A stretch of 64,000 bases of DNA from Annona cherimola (Eukaryota > Streptophyta > Magnoliopsida > Magnoliales > Annonaceae): positions 55,104,012 to 55,168,011 of the forward strand of contig CM059971.1 in the NCBI GenBank assembly GCA_030490835.1. The letters run 5' to 3'. Of this stretch, positions 32,374-44,560 are shown piece by piece. The position numbers were made by a program, and so were the translations under genes. The notes beneath the pieces were generated by a model. That model worked only from the letters and a program-made list of their open reading frames with translations. It did no database searches and had not been told where the DNA came from. Each line of letters opens with the position of its first letter. The first letter of the stretch is position 1.

Positions 32374-33839
32374 TGCTTGTCCTCAAGCAAATACGAAGGA
32401 ATTCAAGAACACATTGCAAAGTTTCAAAACTTTGAGCGAAACGCGAAAATAAATGCTTAGCCACCCATTTAGTGAGAGTATTAAACTAAAATTTTTTTGA
32501 AACATGATACTCTTTGAAAATCTCAGTCAACAATCCCTTCTCACATGACTAATACTGTGTACCCTTTCGCCTATTTTGCTTTCAATCATTAAGAGTTCAA
32601 AAACTCCCGCAATAAACTCCTAACTATTAGGATCTTCCCCTTTTATCTAGTTATTCAATGCACACATTCAATAATTCAAGTAATGGTAGTAATGCAGAAA
32701 ATATCAGTCAAATTACCTCATATACACCTCATCAAAATTTTAAATCTTCTCTACCAACTGAATTAGCCAATTCATAGGATCATAAGGACTTAATAGGACA
32801 ATAGTCAAGTTTGGCACAAGAGATAAAGTTTTGAACATTTTCAGAATTTAAACCATCTCCACATGGCTTTGAGCCTCATTTTACAACAGGAAATAATTCT
32901 ACCCCCACACTTAGTGCTTTTATTCTTTTCCAAGCCTGTTCTTATCCATGGTTTATCTCTTTTTTTTTAAACCAAGTCCGGCAATAACTCCCCTCACCAT
33001 ATTTCAGGGTATCTAGGAAGTTATTTTCATTAATTGCACAAGCCGTGAGGTTAAACCTTGTTCCCATTTTACTTTTCAGCTCAAAATTCAATGTCAAAGT
33101 TGGTTCAACTAGGCGGGAATTGAGGTTTAGAAAAAATTGAAGTCCAAGTTTAATGGGGGTAAACAACTATTATACTTTCAAAGATAGGCTCATCATGAAG
33201 AAAATGCCCTAATCAAGTCCACCATGAATTGGTTAAATTGAGTTTTATCCTTGAAATTTTTTTTATGTATATGGGAAAAACTACCTTTTTGGATGATAAT
33301 TGTATTATTACAAATAACTTTTGATAAAATAGAGAGGATTACTCTGATTTTGAAAGAAAACAAAATTGGTTCCTAGGTATATCAGTTTCATCAAATGATT
33401 CAGGACAAAAATCCAAGTATTTTCAAAGAGTACATGTTTAAAACAAATTCAACCTTTCACCATGGTTCAGCTCTTTTTGTCATTCAAAGATTTTGAAATT
33501 CCAAATATGGTTTTCTTATAAGGCGTACAAGAGTTCAAAGTGGGGTTTCGATCAGTCCAATGGCAACATTTACCCAAAATTTTCAAAAATTATGAAAAAT
33601 TAATACAATGCATTCACCCCCATACTTGAAATTAACATTGTCCTCAATGTAAATCATGCCATAAAAAAAGAGAGATTGTAAAAGATTTGAGATATTAACT
33701 TCCCTGTTTTGGTGAGTTGAACCGAATTTCCATCTCATGGTGCTTCCTTCCAAGTAGGCTCTGAAAGAGGAAAAAGAAAAAGTTCGGGTTGCCTCCCGAG
33801 AAGCGCTTGGTTTAAAGTCGTCAGCCCGACTACAAATTT
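32374..33839 (-). other. 3' noncoding internal region of the minus-strand copy
   Basis: A long untranslated stretch separates integrase from the purine tract, as usual in this group. Just after pol (minus strand, 33836-33785) it contains AGCGCTTCTCGGGAGGCAAC followed by CCGAAC, a block conserved in many plant Athila/Tat elements, in which TCGGG and CCCGA can pair. No frame with a known domain is seen. Confidence 0.65.
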
Positions 33840-34450
33840 TCAGTTGGGTGGCGTGGTTTCACAGAAGGAGTAGATGACTCCTATTGGAATGTGATCCCCT
33901 GAGAAGTAAGATTTGAGGCGCTGCCCATTGACTTCGAATGCTCTCGTCTTTTCACTCCAGATTTCAACAACTCCATGAGGAAACACTTGTAACACTTTGA
34001 ATAGTCCCGACCACCTCAACTTCAATTTTCCTATAAACAATTTAAAATGTGAATTAAAAAGCAACACCAAGCCATTAGCTTCGATTACCTTATGCCGGAT
34101 GTGTTTGTCACGCCAAAATTTTATCTTTTCCTTGAACATCTTTGAATTTTCATAGGCATCGAGTCGAATCTCCTTGAGTTCATCAAGCTGTAGTAGGTGC
34201 CTTTCTCCTGCAGATTTCATATCAAAATTCAAAAATTTGATTGCCCAGTATGCTTTGTGCTCCAGCTCTATAGGCAAGTGGCATGATTTTCCATAGACTA
34301 GTCGGAAAGGTGTTGTCCCGATTGGAGTTTTGAATGCAGTGCGGTATGCCCAAAGAGCATCATCGAGTTGCCTTGACCAATCTCACCGTGATTGGGATAC
34401 CGTCTTCTCAAGTATGTGTTTAATTTCGCGGTTTGAGATTTCAGCCTAGC
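33840..34450 (-). pseudogene. Integrase C-terminal part, minus-strand copy
   Basis: An open frame of 145 codons (34277-33840) covers the end of integrase: [40 protein letters not shown], and the C-terminal chromatin-contact region [20 protein letters not shown] with [15 protein letters not shown]. Before 34277 the sequence still matches the + copy 30745-30905 but has stops. It is cut near 34450 where an LTR remnant begins. Together with the + copy it shows the full integrase of the family, but in two separate fragments. Confidence 0.85.
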
Positions 34451-34700
34451 CACTTGTCCGCTTTAGGCAACAGCCTGCACAGTTTTGCCCCTTTGGACAC
34501 CTGTAGCGCTGAATGCTCGCAGTACCCAAAAGGCTCCTTGGCTATTCAACCAGAACCTCTACTTATAGCCCAAGCTCCCTCCTTTATCCTAGCCAATGTG
34601 GGATGTTACGTTACCCTACTTACATCCTACCCTTCCTAAAATACAACAAAAAGTCCAAAATGAGTCCAAAATTACATGAATCCAAAATTACTCTAATCTT
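34451..34700 (-). repeat. LTR remnant on the minus strand
   Basis: On the minus strand this reads AACATCCCACATTGGCTAGG, a TATA-like CTATAAGTAGAGG (34559-34571), and ends with GCCTAAAGCGGACAA near 34446. The last word equals the LTR block near 1216. It adjoins the purine tract at 34701-34712, so it is probably the start of that element's 3' LTR, cut by the Athila fragment. Confidence 0.45.
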
Positions 34701-34712
34701 CTCTCCCTTTTT
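34701..34712 (-). other. Polypurine tract of the minus-strand SIRE-type element
   Basis: AAAAAGGGAGAG on the minus strand, preceded by GATGATTGTC, matches the usual end of SIRE-type internal regions. Confidence 0.6.
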
Positions 34713-35024
34713 GACAATCATCAAAAGGGATCAGACTTTGTTGTAGGCAAAAGGAGTAATAGGGAAGGACTCTTGGTCATCGGTAAATCTGGGAGGTGAG
34801 GAAGAATTATAAGGAATGAAAAATTGAGATCCATGTCTTATAGGAGTGGAAACCCAAGATTCTTCTTATTATGGATCAAAACTAGGTAGACTTGGAATTT
34901 GTTGGTTATGCCTAGTTCCCGATGCAATTTATATGAGATATTCTTGATGTCTTGCTCTAACGTATCTTGTCTTTCATGCATGTTTAATAGAGACTAATGT
35001 ATTGATCCAAGATCTTGTGCTGGC

Positions 35025-36339
35025 CTAGCCTCCATGCCTTGAAGGTAATCTAAGAGAGCAGGATACATGGAATGGGTATTGTTTTGTTGTGCACTTGTCT
35101 TGTGCATGAGATGCTTGAGGGGAGTATGATGCACGAGAATGATGTGCTAAGAAAGCAAGATGAGATGCAGCATGTGGGTTGAGATTGAGAGCTATGATGG
35201 GAAAAAGCTTGTTGCTCCCCCTGAAATAGTGCTTCTCCTTCTTAGACCTCTGGAGTTTGTGGGGTGTGATCCCCTCCCATTCTTGCTTGAATTGTTCAAT
35301 ACTGGTCTTCAGCCAAGTGAGAAGTGTCTTATTAATGACATTAGTTGACTTTAGCATTTCAAATGGTTCTCCCTCCAAGTTTACACCATAGCGCTCCAAA
35401 ATTTTAGTGATCCACATGTCATAGGGTATAATTCCTCTTAAATTGTCCTTTTTGAGCTCTAATGACTCCATAATCAATCTAGGCAAGCTGATCTTCTTCT
35501 TGTATGGCAAGTTCCATAAAATCTTCAATTCTTATGAATTCAACTGATTCCCCCCTTCCCCCGCTAACCTTTTGGATATATACAATGAGTAATAGTAATC
35601 TGAGAACTATAAGCTGAGGAGGAGGATCCATGTAAAGGAGAAATTCCATTTTCTCGGTGTATTTATTGCTTCTTATCAATTGATTGTACATTTCAAGTTG
35701 TGTCAAACACTTTCGAATGTGTTCTTCCTATAATGGAATGCCCAAAAAGTTGGCTAGCTCATGTCAAGTGTTCCTCCTAGAGATTTCATGTGCATGTCCT
35801 ATGGCAATCTCGACACCTTTAACAAATGTGCTTAGTTCATCTACATTCCAGGCATAGTAAAATTATCAAGTGAGATCGAGGTATATTCTTTCTTCTTTCA
35901 ATAAGTTGGCCTACCCTTGATAATCTAACAATTCTTTAATTCCAAACTCATATTTTCTTTTAAAAATTCAAAATCTATTATTTCAAAAGAAACTCCTTTC
36001 TTTCATTAAAAAAGCCTATAGAATCTCCTTTAATGTTGAGGATTCCTAAAATACTCTATAGGCATCTAAATGACTTAAGCTCTTTGGATAGGAATCCCAT
36101 TTTTCTTTCCTATTCTAACTTCCTCTTCACTGTTTGAGGACTCATCTACTTCTTTAGGAAGGTTAGAGGCTTGATTACCTTCTTGAAATCCTATTCTATG
36201 CTCGATAAACATTGTGGCTTCATCCCTCAGCCTCTTAGTTGTCATTCTTTACCTCCTAGGGACATTTCCCTCAGTGTTGGATCTTGAAGGACAAAAATGG
36301 GAAGTTTGGATGGCTTATTGTGACTTGTTTGGGTGCCAT
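35025..36339 (-). pseudogene. SIRE env-like ORF, decayed, minus strand
   Basis: The ORF starts MAPKQV at 36339 and is followed in changing frames by KRLRDEATMF...GFQEGN, matching the + copy at 5441. The downstream open parts (35706-35479 and 35528-35025) read QLEMYNQLIRSNKYTEK, LRGIIPYDMWITKILERYGV, and LKTSIEQFKQEWEGI. Such env-like ORFs are typical of SIRE/Maximus copia elements and share a domain also labelled plant-transposon protein; function is unknown. Frameshifts break it at least twice. Its 5' leader is interrupted at 36439/44253 by a solo LTR. Confidence 0.65.
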
Positions 36340-37494
36340 AAGTACAGGATGTGATGTCGATGAGAATAAGGATGATGGAAATGAGATTGAAGGTGGAAAA
36401 TGTAAAGGATTGATGTTTGAAGGAAGCTAGGTCAAGTTTTGTGGTGCCTTGAACCGAGACGGCACTTCCTTACCTCAAGATCCTATCAATTGGTAAATGT
36501 GAATCAGGATTGTTGCCCTGATCACGCGGCGGGTTCTTAATTGGAATACGCCCAAAAAAATTTTCGTTTGTTCATCTGTCATCATTCATAACTTGACATG
36601 AAAATCATCACACATTGTGACATTTCACTTGTAATAAAATTCATCATTTCATTCATAACATCCTTTCATGCCTGTCATTATTCACTCAATCATTGTACAC
36701 ATCATACTTGCATACATTCAGTCATTGACTCACATGAATCTTAGAATTTTAACTAAGTTCATATGCACATAAACATAGAACTCAGAATTCTAACTAAGTT
36801 CATATACACATTAGCTTACCTTAGCATATTCATGCTTTTCCATTCCTCATAGCCTTCAAGGCTATCATCACGTATCTTCCTTCACGGCTTAGGTTTGCAA
36901 CCTTCTGAGTTTCCCCGGTACCTGTCTAAGGGTTGGGAAAACAAAACGTGAGTGACAACTCAATAAGCAAACATTTTATCTTTAGGGCAAGGCTTCCTTG
37001 AAAACCTTTTTCATAAACATCGGGAATACCCTTTTTCCTGAGGACATGTATATGTCCTGAAATATCATCATGAAATCTTTTTCATTAAGCATTCATTCAT
37101 AAAACCAGTTACAAGCCACGTGTAGGCCTGTTAAGGCAAAACATACACGTTTTCCCTTCTCTAATGAATTTTCTTTAATTCTTATATGAACATTTTTAAT
37201 GTTCATAGACATTACATGAAATCATCTTTTGTCGATGGACGTTTTACGTCCAAAACATTGTTTCTCATAAATCCTTAGGCAAAGGAGACATCTCATGTCT
37301 CAAAACATCATTAACATAAATCATCATAAAATCCCTTAGTCAGGAGACATTTTATGCCTCAAAACATTCTTCACATAATTTCCTTTGGCAATGGACATTC
37401 ATATGTCCTAAAACATCAATCACATAAGCCTTTCTCGGTAAAGGACATTTTTATGTCCAAAAATATTTTTCATTATAAAATTCAACATATTAAC

Positions 37495-39460
37495 TGTTGA
37501 AAATATGTGGAAAACAAGCTAAATCTATGTTTTGATGATTAACAAATCAATTTGAGTAAGTCTTGGCTACTAACATGTTTGTGGAAGTGAATAAAGGATA
37601 TACATTTGAAGAAAATGAAGCATGGAAGGTTAAGTCGATTTCCAAGTCGACTCAGGCATCGACTTAATGCCAAGTCGATCCCCAAGTCGACTCCAACATC
37701 GACTTCGAGGCGTCGTTTCCTTCCAGAGTTGAAAACGGAGAGCAGAGCTACCGAAGTCGCAAACGAAGTCGACTCCGCATGCGACTTGGGCGAAGTCGCA
37801 GACCAAGTCGACTCCAGCATCGACTTCGAAATGACGATTCCTTCCAGAGTTGAAGTCAAGACTCCGAAGTGCCGAAGTCGCACCCCAAGTCAACTCCACT
37901 TGCGACTTGAGGTGAAGTCGCAGGCCAAGTCGACTCCAGTAGCGACTTGGAGGCGTCGTTTTCTGTCCAGAGTTGAAACCAAAAACAGGGGTTGCCGAAG
38001 TCGCATCCCAAGTCGACTCAGCATGCGACTTGGGCGAAGTCGCAGACCAAGTCGACTCCAGCATCGACTTCGAAATGACGATTCCTTCCAGAGTTTAAGT
38101 CAAGACTCTGAAGTGCCGAAGTCGCACCCCAAGTCGACTCCACTTGTGACTTGAGGCAAAGTCATAGACCAAGTCGACTCCGGCATCGACTTCGATCGGA
38201 CAGAGGAGAAATTTCAGAAGACAAATTGGGATTAGATCGACTTCAAGGAAAAACTAAGTAAAGATGAAGAGCAAGTCAACTCAGATGTTCAAATTGGAAC
38301 ATATGAAGACTAATCCAAGTCCAAAGAAAGCAAGTTTCATAAACTCAACTATTCTAATCAAGATATACTGAACTTGCTCATGAATACAAGATTCAAGACT
38401 CAAGGACTCAAGGCTTGCAAATCATGGAGCTAAAGGTAACAAGCTAAAGTGAAGACACAATGATTCAAAGAGAACTAAATCAGGGAAGAACAACAAGGCA
38501 TGAAGAAACCCAAGCAATCAAAAGCATTCCAAAGATTTCAAGTTCGTCAAGCAAAATTGTCGAGGTGAAGTCGCACCCGAAGTCGACTCCACCTGCGACT
38601 TGGGTCAAGTCGATGACCAAGTCGACCCAGTTAGAAACTTGAAGTTGCTGCGGACATTCGAAGTCGCACCCGAAGTCGACTCCATCTGCGACTTGGGCGA
38701 AGTCGCACCCGAAGTCGACTCCACCTGTGACTTAGGTCGCAACGGTCTAAAAATATTCGAACGTTGGCGCATTAAATACGCGCCACCTACCTTCAAACGT
38801 TTGGATTCCCTCCACAATTATAAAAAGCATTCAATGTGAACGAGGGAGGAAGCTGAGATTCATTAACTGCTCATAACTCCTATCTCTAAAGAGCTTCAAG
38901 TGATCAAGTCAATTCTTAGAAGAAGAACTTTGCTTCAAACTGCTAAAGCTCAACTGCTGATTCTTCAAAGCCAACACTACAAGTTCTTCACTGGGCCAAA
39001 CTGCTTCTACACAACTGTAACATGTAGATTCTTTTGTTATTATTATTATTGCTGTATTGAACTTGATTTAGTTTGAGAAACTAAGATCAAGTGTAAGCAA
39101 AGTAATGTGTGATTGGAGTGGAACTCATCACTTACTTGTGTTGTGATTTGTTGATGCCCCCTAGAGCTAGAATCTAGAAGAGAGCAGTGGCTCTAGTTGT
39201 ATTTGTGAAATACAATAGTGGAACCCAAGTCACAAGGGGTGTGAGCTTGGAAAAGTGGAGTAGGGAGGTTGCCCGAACCACTATAAAATCTTGTGTGTTG
39301 ATTTATATTTCTGCTCTCTACATTATATTTCTTTCCATTTCGTTTCTTCATTAAGGGGACTAGATTAATCCGGGGTAAAGTTTCTGTTTAAGTTGAAAAT
39401 TTTTAAATACCCAATTCACCCCTCCCCTCTTGGGTAATTGTCATTAACTCGGGACCAACA
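37495..39460 (+). mobile_element. SIRE-type solo LTR nested in the family-B solo LTR
   Basis: A 1966-bp LTR from TGTTGAAAAT to CGGGACCAACA, flanked by a perfect duplication TTAAC (37490-37494 and 39461-39465). It matches the solo LTR at 1840-3444 in order and wording, including ATTGTCATTAACTCGGGACC at the end and CTAGAGCTAGAATCTAGAAG. It is longer because its dyad array is larger. TATA box at 38819-38827. Confidence 0.95.
37626..38740 (+). repeat. GTCGAC-centred dyad array of the nested LTR
   Basis: Thirteen GTCGAC sites. Full 34-bp dyads (AAGTCGCA-N6-GTCGAC-N6-TGCGACTT) lie at 37754-37787, 37998-38031, 38568-38601 and 38661-38694. A segment of about 244 bp is tandemly duplicated (from 37801 and from 38045), nearly identical over GACGATTCCTTCCAGAGTT and neighbours, so the array was still growing recently. 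Confidence 0.9.
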
Positions 39461-39965
39461 TTAACATGGGACGTTTTACGTCCATAAACCCTAATCATTT
39501 AGGTTCTTTATAAATGGACATTCTTATGTCCATAAACATTCTTCATTTACGCTCTTTTAAAAATGGACATTCCTATGTCCATCTCAAGTTTCACATAAAT
39601 CCTTTTCATAATTCCCCGTCTTGGGGCTTGTTTATAGCAAACAAGGCAAACAAAATACGTAAACTATTTTCATAAATGCATTTGCATAAATACATTTTCT
39701 TTAATTCATGTTATTTATACTTTTGTGTAAAACATTCTTTTTTTAGAGTAACTTATGCATATTAGCTCATAAGAATCCAATTTAGGATAACTTATTGTAT
39801 AAATGTGTTTTAACCCAATCTTTGGGCCTTTGAAAAGCCATATGTATGCAAATGCGTTTCTCCCCATCCAGTAGTGACACTTAACAAGTGATCATGCTAC
39901 CTTTTGGAAAAGAGAATCCTTAACAGCACGCTAGCCAGGCGGCTATTCAATTATCCTGCTCCCAT

Positions 39966-40014
39966 CTCAGGGAGGGCGCCGCCGGCACTCCTGCCATCCC
40001 CTAGCGACTTGGCC
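39966..40014 (-). other. Conserved GC-rich island of family-B LTRs
   Basis: TCAGGGAGGGCGCCGCCGGC followed by CTAGCGACTTGGCC is also found at 46683-46728 and, more diverged, at 63281-63335. It stands out in an AT-rich LTR and is the best conserved internal block, suggesting a constrained RNA or DNA element. Confidence 0.6.
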
Positions 40015-40096
40015 ATATGTAGAGTGGGCCCCGGTCATCCCAACCGTGCTATACAACCGGCATGTTTCTTGTACTGGTGCACCGTACATTATTATG

Positions 40097-40258
40097 ACGG
40101 ACCGCAGTCTGTTTGGTTTGAAGAACCACAGCCCGCAGCCCATGTCCTTTTAAACCGGGATCACAGACCGCAACCTGCATCCATATGCACAAAAAATCTT
40201 AGACCGAAGTCTATATTTAAGAATAATTCTCAAAAACACATCACAGACCGCAGTCCGT
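40097..40258 (-). repeat. Second dyad array: ACRGAC-CGCA-GTCYGT
   Basis: Five 16-bp units at 40097-40112, 40128-40143, 40163-40178, 40199-40214 and 40243-40258. The first (ACGGACCGCAGTCTGT) and last (ACAGACCGCAGTCCGT) are near-perfect dyads with 6-bp arms and a 4-bp spacer; the fourth keeps symmetry as TTAGACCGAAGTCTAT; the second and third are weaker. Spacing 31-44 bp. Confidence 0.8.
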
Positions 40259-43200
40259 GTCAACTTGTAAGCGAGCGCACCCACTTTAACAAGTTGTTAT
40301 TTGAAATTTAGTTTTAGGATGACCTTCCTTAAGTTCCTTTAGAAACATTTTAAGTAAAATATTTTGATAACCATTTGAAATGTTTGAGAAACAATACATC
40401 TTAAAATCTTTTTAATAAAAGAATTTCAAATCCTTTGGATTTCCATAAATAAATCATATTTTTCTCTAATATTTGCTTGGTTTCCATTTCAGGACCTTTT
40501 GTTTACAAAAGTTATGCAATTATGCTATCCCCTTGTCCATAACCTAAAAATTTAATAATTGTCCACATATCAATCATTTTTACATAAAGGGAAATTGCAC
40601 AGCCTTTTGCATGCCATTAAGCAACCTGAAATCAAACCATTTTATGAAATCAATCATAGGAGGTTGGTCATCCATAAATTCCTTTTTAACACATCCGTAT
40701 AAATATTTTTTCAACATTTTTAACATAGATTTCCTTATCTAAAAGAAATCAAAACTTTTCGAACATCATTTCAATACATATGGACTATGTCCAAACCATC
40801 ATTTATTATTTAATTATCTTGACCTAGCAAAATAAATGTTTTTCATCATTGTTTATCACGAGTTATTGTAGAAATAACTCAAAACTCATTTACAAACAAT
40901 ATTTTGTGAAAAAGGGTAAAATTTCCTTTTTTCTTATAAAATGGTGTTGAACAATATCATATAAAACTTGCTTGCTTAAAAGCAAATTCTTAAAACTATC
41001 GGTATCAAACATTAAATCCTTCGAAAACGTTAGCATGGAGAACTTGCTTACTCATAAACAAAATTTCTCAATTCCATTAACATGAAGCATTCCCATCCTT
41101 TGCAATACTTAGGATAAATTATTTATCTTAAGAAGTGTCGCTTGCTTCCCATGAAGCAAACCTTAAGACTTTTCATTAAAGTCATCATTTTTCAAAACTT
41201 ATGGCTTTGCATTAAAGCCGTCATATTCAAAACTTTTGCTTTCCCATTCGTTAAAACATAAACATAGACATTGCAATCATATCAATCATATAGAAAGAAA
41301 ATGCATTTTAGAAAGTTTGCTTGCTTACCTGAGATCGCCATAATCCCTTTTCCTTCCATTCTTTTCCCTTGCCTACATGAAAATAATATGATTTTTCATA
41401 TATTTCTTTTCCTTGCATTCCATTTAGTTTTCCAACCCATTTTATTCACATATATCATTTATTCGACTTCTCAAGTCACTATGCATACATTTAGCATATA
41501 CGTGCACATTTTTATACATTCCATCGGCTAATCACATAACATATATAACTCCAAAATTAGGGTATCCATTCAACCATACAAAATTCATCCATTAACTATC
41601 ATACATAGGTTCATTTACCATTTTTCACTTTTTTTTTCTAAAATTCATACATCAGTGCCCGTTCCGAGCGCCCGTTATGACCTTAGGCTTCATTACATAA
41701 TTCCAAAATTGGAAATTAACCTCATGAAGTGCTAAACAGAAATATATTCATGAAATATATCATATTTTCATACATTTTTGCACAAAATCATATTCTACAT
41801 GTCATTTATCATCCTTGCATGTCCATTCCTTCACATATGCCCTTTTGGCAACATATACATAAAATATTTCATAAAATTTTCTAAGGCAGAGTTTTAATCC
41901 ATATTTCAGCGAGTTAATTACCCTTAATTAAAATTTCATTTATGGTATTTTTATGGGATTTAAATCCACTTGCGATAGGTTTCCAAAATAGCAAGTTTGG
42001 AACCCGATTTCACCCGTTTAACGTGTCTTTTGACACATAACCTTAGGCAATTATATAAATCCGAAATTTCGGCATATAATCCAACTTTTCTTAATACATA
42101 TTTAATTATTTAACACATATATAAATTTGGATCATTTATATTAGGTTTCATATTTCTTTTTGAATTGTTTCTCAAACTATCCACATATGCTGAAATCAGG
42201 CGTACTGAAATGTCAAAATCTTGAATTAATATCAAATCAAGTATTTTTGATCTAAAATTTCTATAATACCTTAAAAAATACATTAATTAACCAAAATAAA
42301 TATTTCTATCATAAAAAATTAATAATTTATATTTATTTTGGTATTTTTACCTTGCTAGTCAGCAGCATCTATTTTCAGTCAGCCTTAATCACGTAAATTA
42401 TTGGGTATATTTATACCCATGAAAACCGAATTTTTAATTTTTTACTGTGATACTCATTATTTTTTATATATCCTGTAAAATTTTCAGCCTAAATTTACTT
42501 GTATAAAAAGTACTAAAAATTATTTCCTACAGCTGATCCTGTCACCCATTTTACCCTGTTTGGGATAATATTTTCGGATTTTTACTTTTCAAATTACTTA
42601 TCATTTTAAGCTGAAAATTGGGTCGTTCCTTAATAACCCCATCATGATATTCCGAAAAAATTTTGTGGTAAAATTCATTCATTTACTGTCCCGTCCATAA
42701 TTTAGTTTACAACATCATATAACTTTCAGATTTGAATTATAAAATTAAGATAATCATATACTTACTTGATTAAATGGGTGACCTCTCCTTTTCCCCTTTC
42801 TTTTCCTCTCTTTTCTTCCTCCTTGGTGGCCTAGGGCTGGGACGTGAGCGCTGCCTTGGGGAGATGGGATTTCAGCACTTAGAATAATTTCCAAAAACTA
42901 ATCCATGTGAACGTGCATGCTCTTGTAGTGCTGGATTTTCCAGCTGTGGGCCCCACTTGTTGCTGCCCATTTTCCATACCATTGAATGCATGCTTATCTC
43001 CCCTTATGTGTTGGTGAACTCACAGCCAAGTAAAATGCATTTTACCATTTTTAAAAAATCCACAAAGCTGCATTAATCCAGGCCCTACATCTGTCCACCA
43101 AATCACGTCCACCATTGCTGACTGTTTTCATATTTTTTTCTAATTTTTAAAAATCCCAAAATGTGGATAATTTATACACATAATTATCCCTTAATTCATA

Positions 43201-44257
43201 TATTAATTTGGTGTTAAAAAAATTAATAAAACTCATTACAGAAGCATCAAACATGGGACGTCATTTGAATACACAAGCTGTCCATTTTTCCACCTTCAAT
43301 GGCAGCTACTGTTCACGAATTTTCTTGAATTTTTTTCACATAATTAAATGCTTATTTATATATCTCAACATTTCAGCTGCATATGTGCATTATTTATAAA
43401 ATAAAAATTCATAAAAATCCAAACAGCAACTGCTTGGAACGTCCATGCATTGCCACCTTGCCTAGCTCCCTTTGAGCTCACCTCTAGCTCATTAATTCCA
43501 GCAGCATAAACCACGAATTTCCACACATTTTTAATAATAAAATAAATTGCATTTCACCTTCATTTGACACCTATTTGGACCATTTAAAATTGCATTCAAT
43601 TCATGCACCTTTTGCCTTAAATGCATGGTACTTTTGAAGTGTAAAAGTCAACGGTATACACCTTTTCTAATGCAGGAATTTTTCCAACATTTTAAGCTTA
43701 ATCTAAGCCTTCTAAAATGTGCATCTCATGATTTTATTCGACCGTTTCAAATTTCATCTCAATCCGATTTTCCTAGCTCCCGTTATAGCCGTTTAAAGTT
43801 AACGGTTGAAATTGAAATATGATCAATAAATAATTAATACAATTTCAGCAAGGATTTTCATAACCAAATAATTCTATAATATCAAGCTCATCATCATCAA
43901 CTTTTCTTTAAAATTTCACTTGAATCCGCCTTACAGGCGTTGAGTTATGAATTTTCTAGTGTTTTCCAACATAATTCCACAATTTCCATTTTAATCTCCA
44001 TTAATTAAATCATGAAAATTAACTAAAAATTCATGCCACATTAGCATGTTTTAATCGTCATTATGCTCCTTTAGTCACCTTGACTCATAACGGCCTCTGG
44101 CGATTAAATCTTTAATCACCCTTCTTAATTAAACCCTAATTGCAACATATCATAAAATCCTAAAATCATCCAAAAATTCCATTTAATCATATATAAGTCA
44201 CATGTACATGTTCAATGCACACGTTGAATCTTACTTAGGTTGGGGTTTCACAAGTTT

Positions 44258-44560
44258 GGAGGCTTGAGAGGAAATGAAGATTGGAAAAATAATTGGTTTC
44301 AACCTTCAGAAGTCGAATCGGCAGGTTGCAGATCAACTTCAAACCAAAAGTTAGGTTCAAAATCGTCTAACTTCAATGAAGTCGACTTGGGCTGTGCAGA
44401 GTAGATTGACTCCCCCTGCTCATATCATAAAAGACCTTCTAATGCAATGCCCTTTCCATTAAATATTTCAATAAATAAATTAATCTTTCCAAAGCATTCA
44501 ACCATCACAAACAATATATATTACATATCAAACAAAATCATCAAAATTTCAAGCTTTTAT
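44258..44560 (-). other. Env leader of the minus-strand SIRE-type element
   Basis: This is the continuation of the leader cut by the family-B LTR. It contains AAGTCGAC-type words (GAAGTCGACTTGGG near 44379, GAAGTCGAATCGG near 44310), as does the leader of the + copy (5200-5290). Confidence 0.6.

Larger units (their letters stand above)
37042..39580 (-). repeat. Array of GGACAT-ATGTCC type dyads, split by the nested LTR
   Basis: Nine dyads lie at 37042-37057, 37237-37251, 37285-37301, 37344-37360, 37393-37408, 37443-37458, 39469-39483, 39516-39531 and 39565-39580. The type form is GGACATTCNTATGTCC; variants are GGACGTTTTACGTCC and GAGACATCTCATGTCTC. Spacing is about 50 bp apart from the first gap and the 1971-bp insertion. 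Paired changes in both arms (CAT/ATG to CGT/ACG) keep the symmetry. Confidence 0.9.
36440..44252 (-). mobile_element. Giant solo LTR of family B, minus strand
   Basis: On the minus strand the LTR runs from TGTGAAACCCC (44252) to GGTTCAAGGCACCACA (36440). It is flanked by a perfect 5-bp duplication AGTTT (36435-36439 and 44253-44257). The 7813 bp include a nested SIRE solo LTR of 1966 bp, leaving about 5.84 kb of LTR, unusually long. It sits in the leader of the minus-strand SIRE env-like ORF. Internal features: two dyad arrays, a GC-rich island, and the GCAAGCAAGC...TTGCTTGCTTACC word near 41320. Open frames in it (for example 39904-40311) are incidental. Confidence 0.9.

Noticed and set aside
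36963..37480. CRISPR-like array of about 50-bp units
   Set aside because: The units are diverged, each is an LTR-internal dyad, there are no unique spacers of constant length, and the context is a plant LTR.
37606..38154. 182-codon Ser/Thr/Arg-rich open frame and its antisense partner
   Set aside because: Both are translations of the GTCGAC dyad array, whose units lack stop codons; the repetitive protein sequence mirrors the DNA repeat.
39904..40311. 135-codon open frame as a gene
   Set aside because: It lies inside a solo LTR, on the strand opposite to the LTR, and overlaps the dyad array and GC-rich island. No domain.
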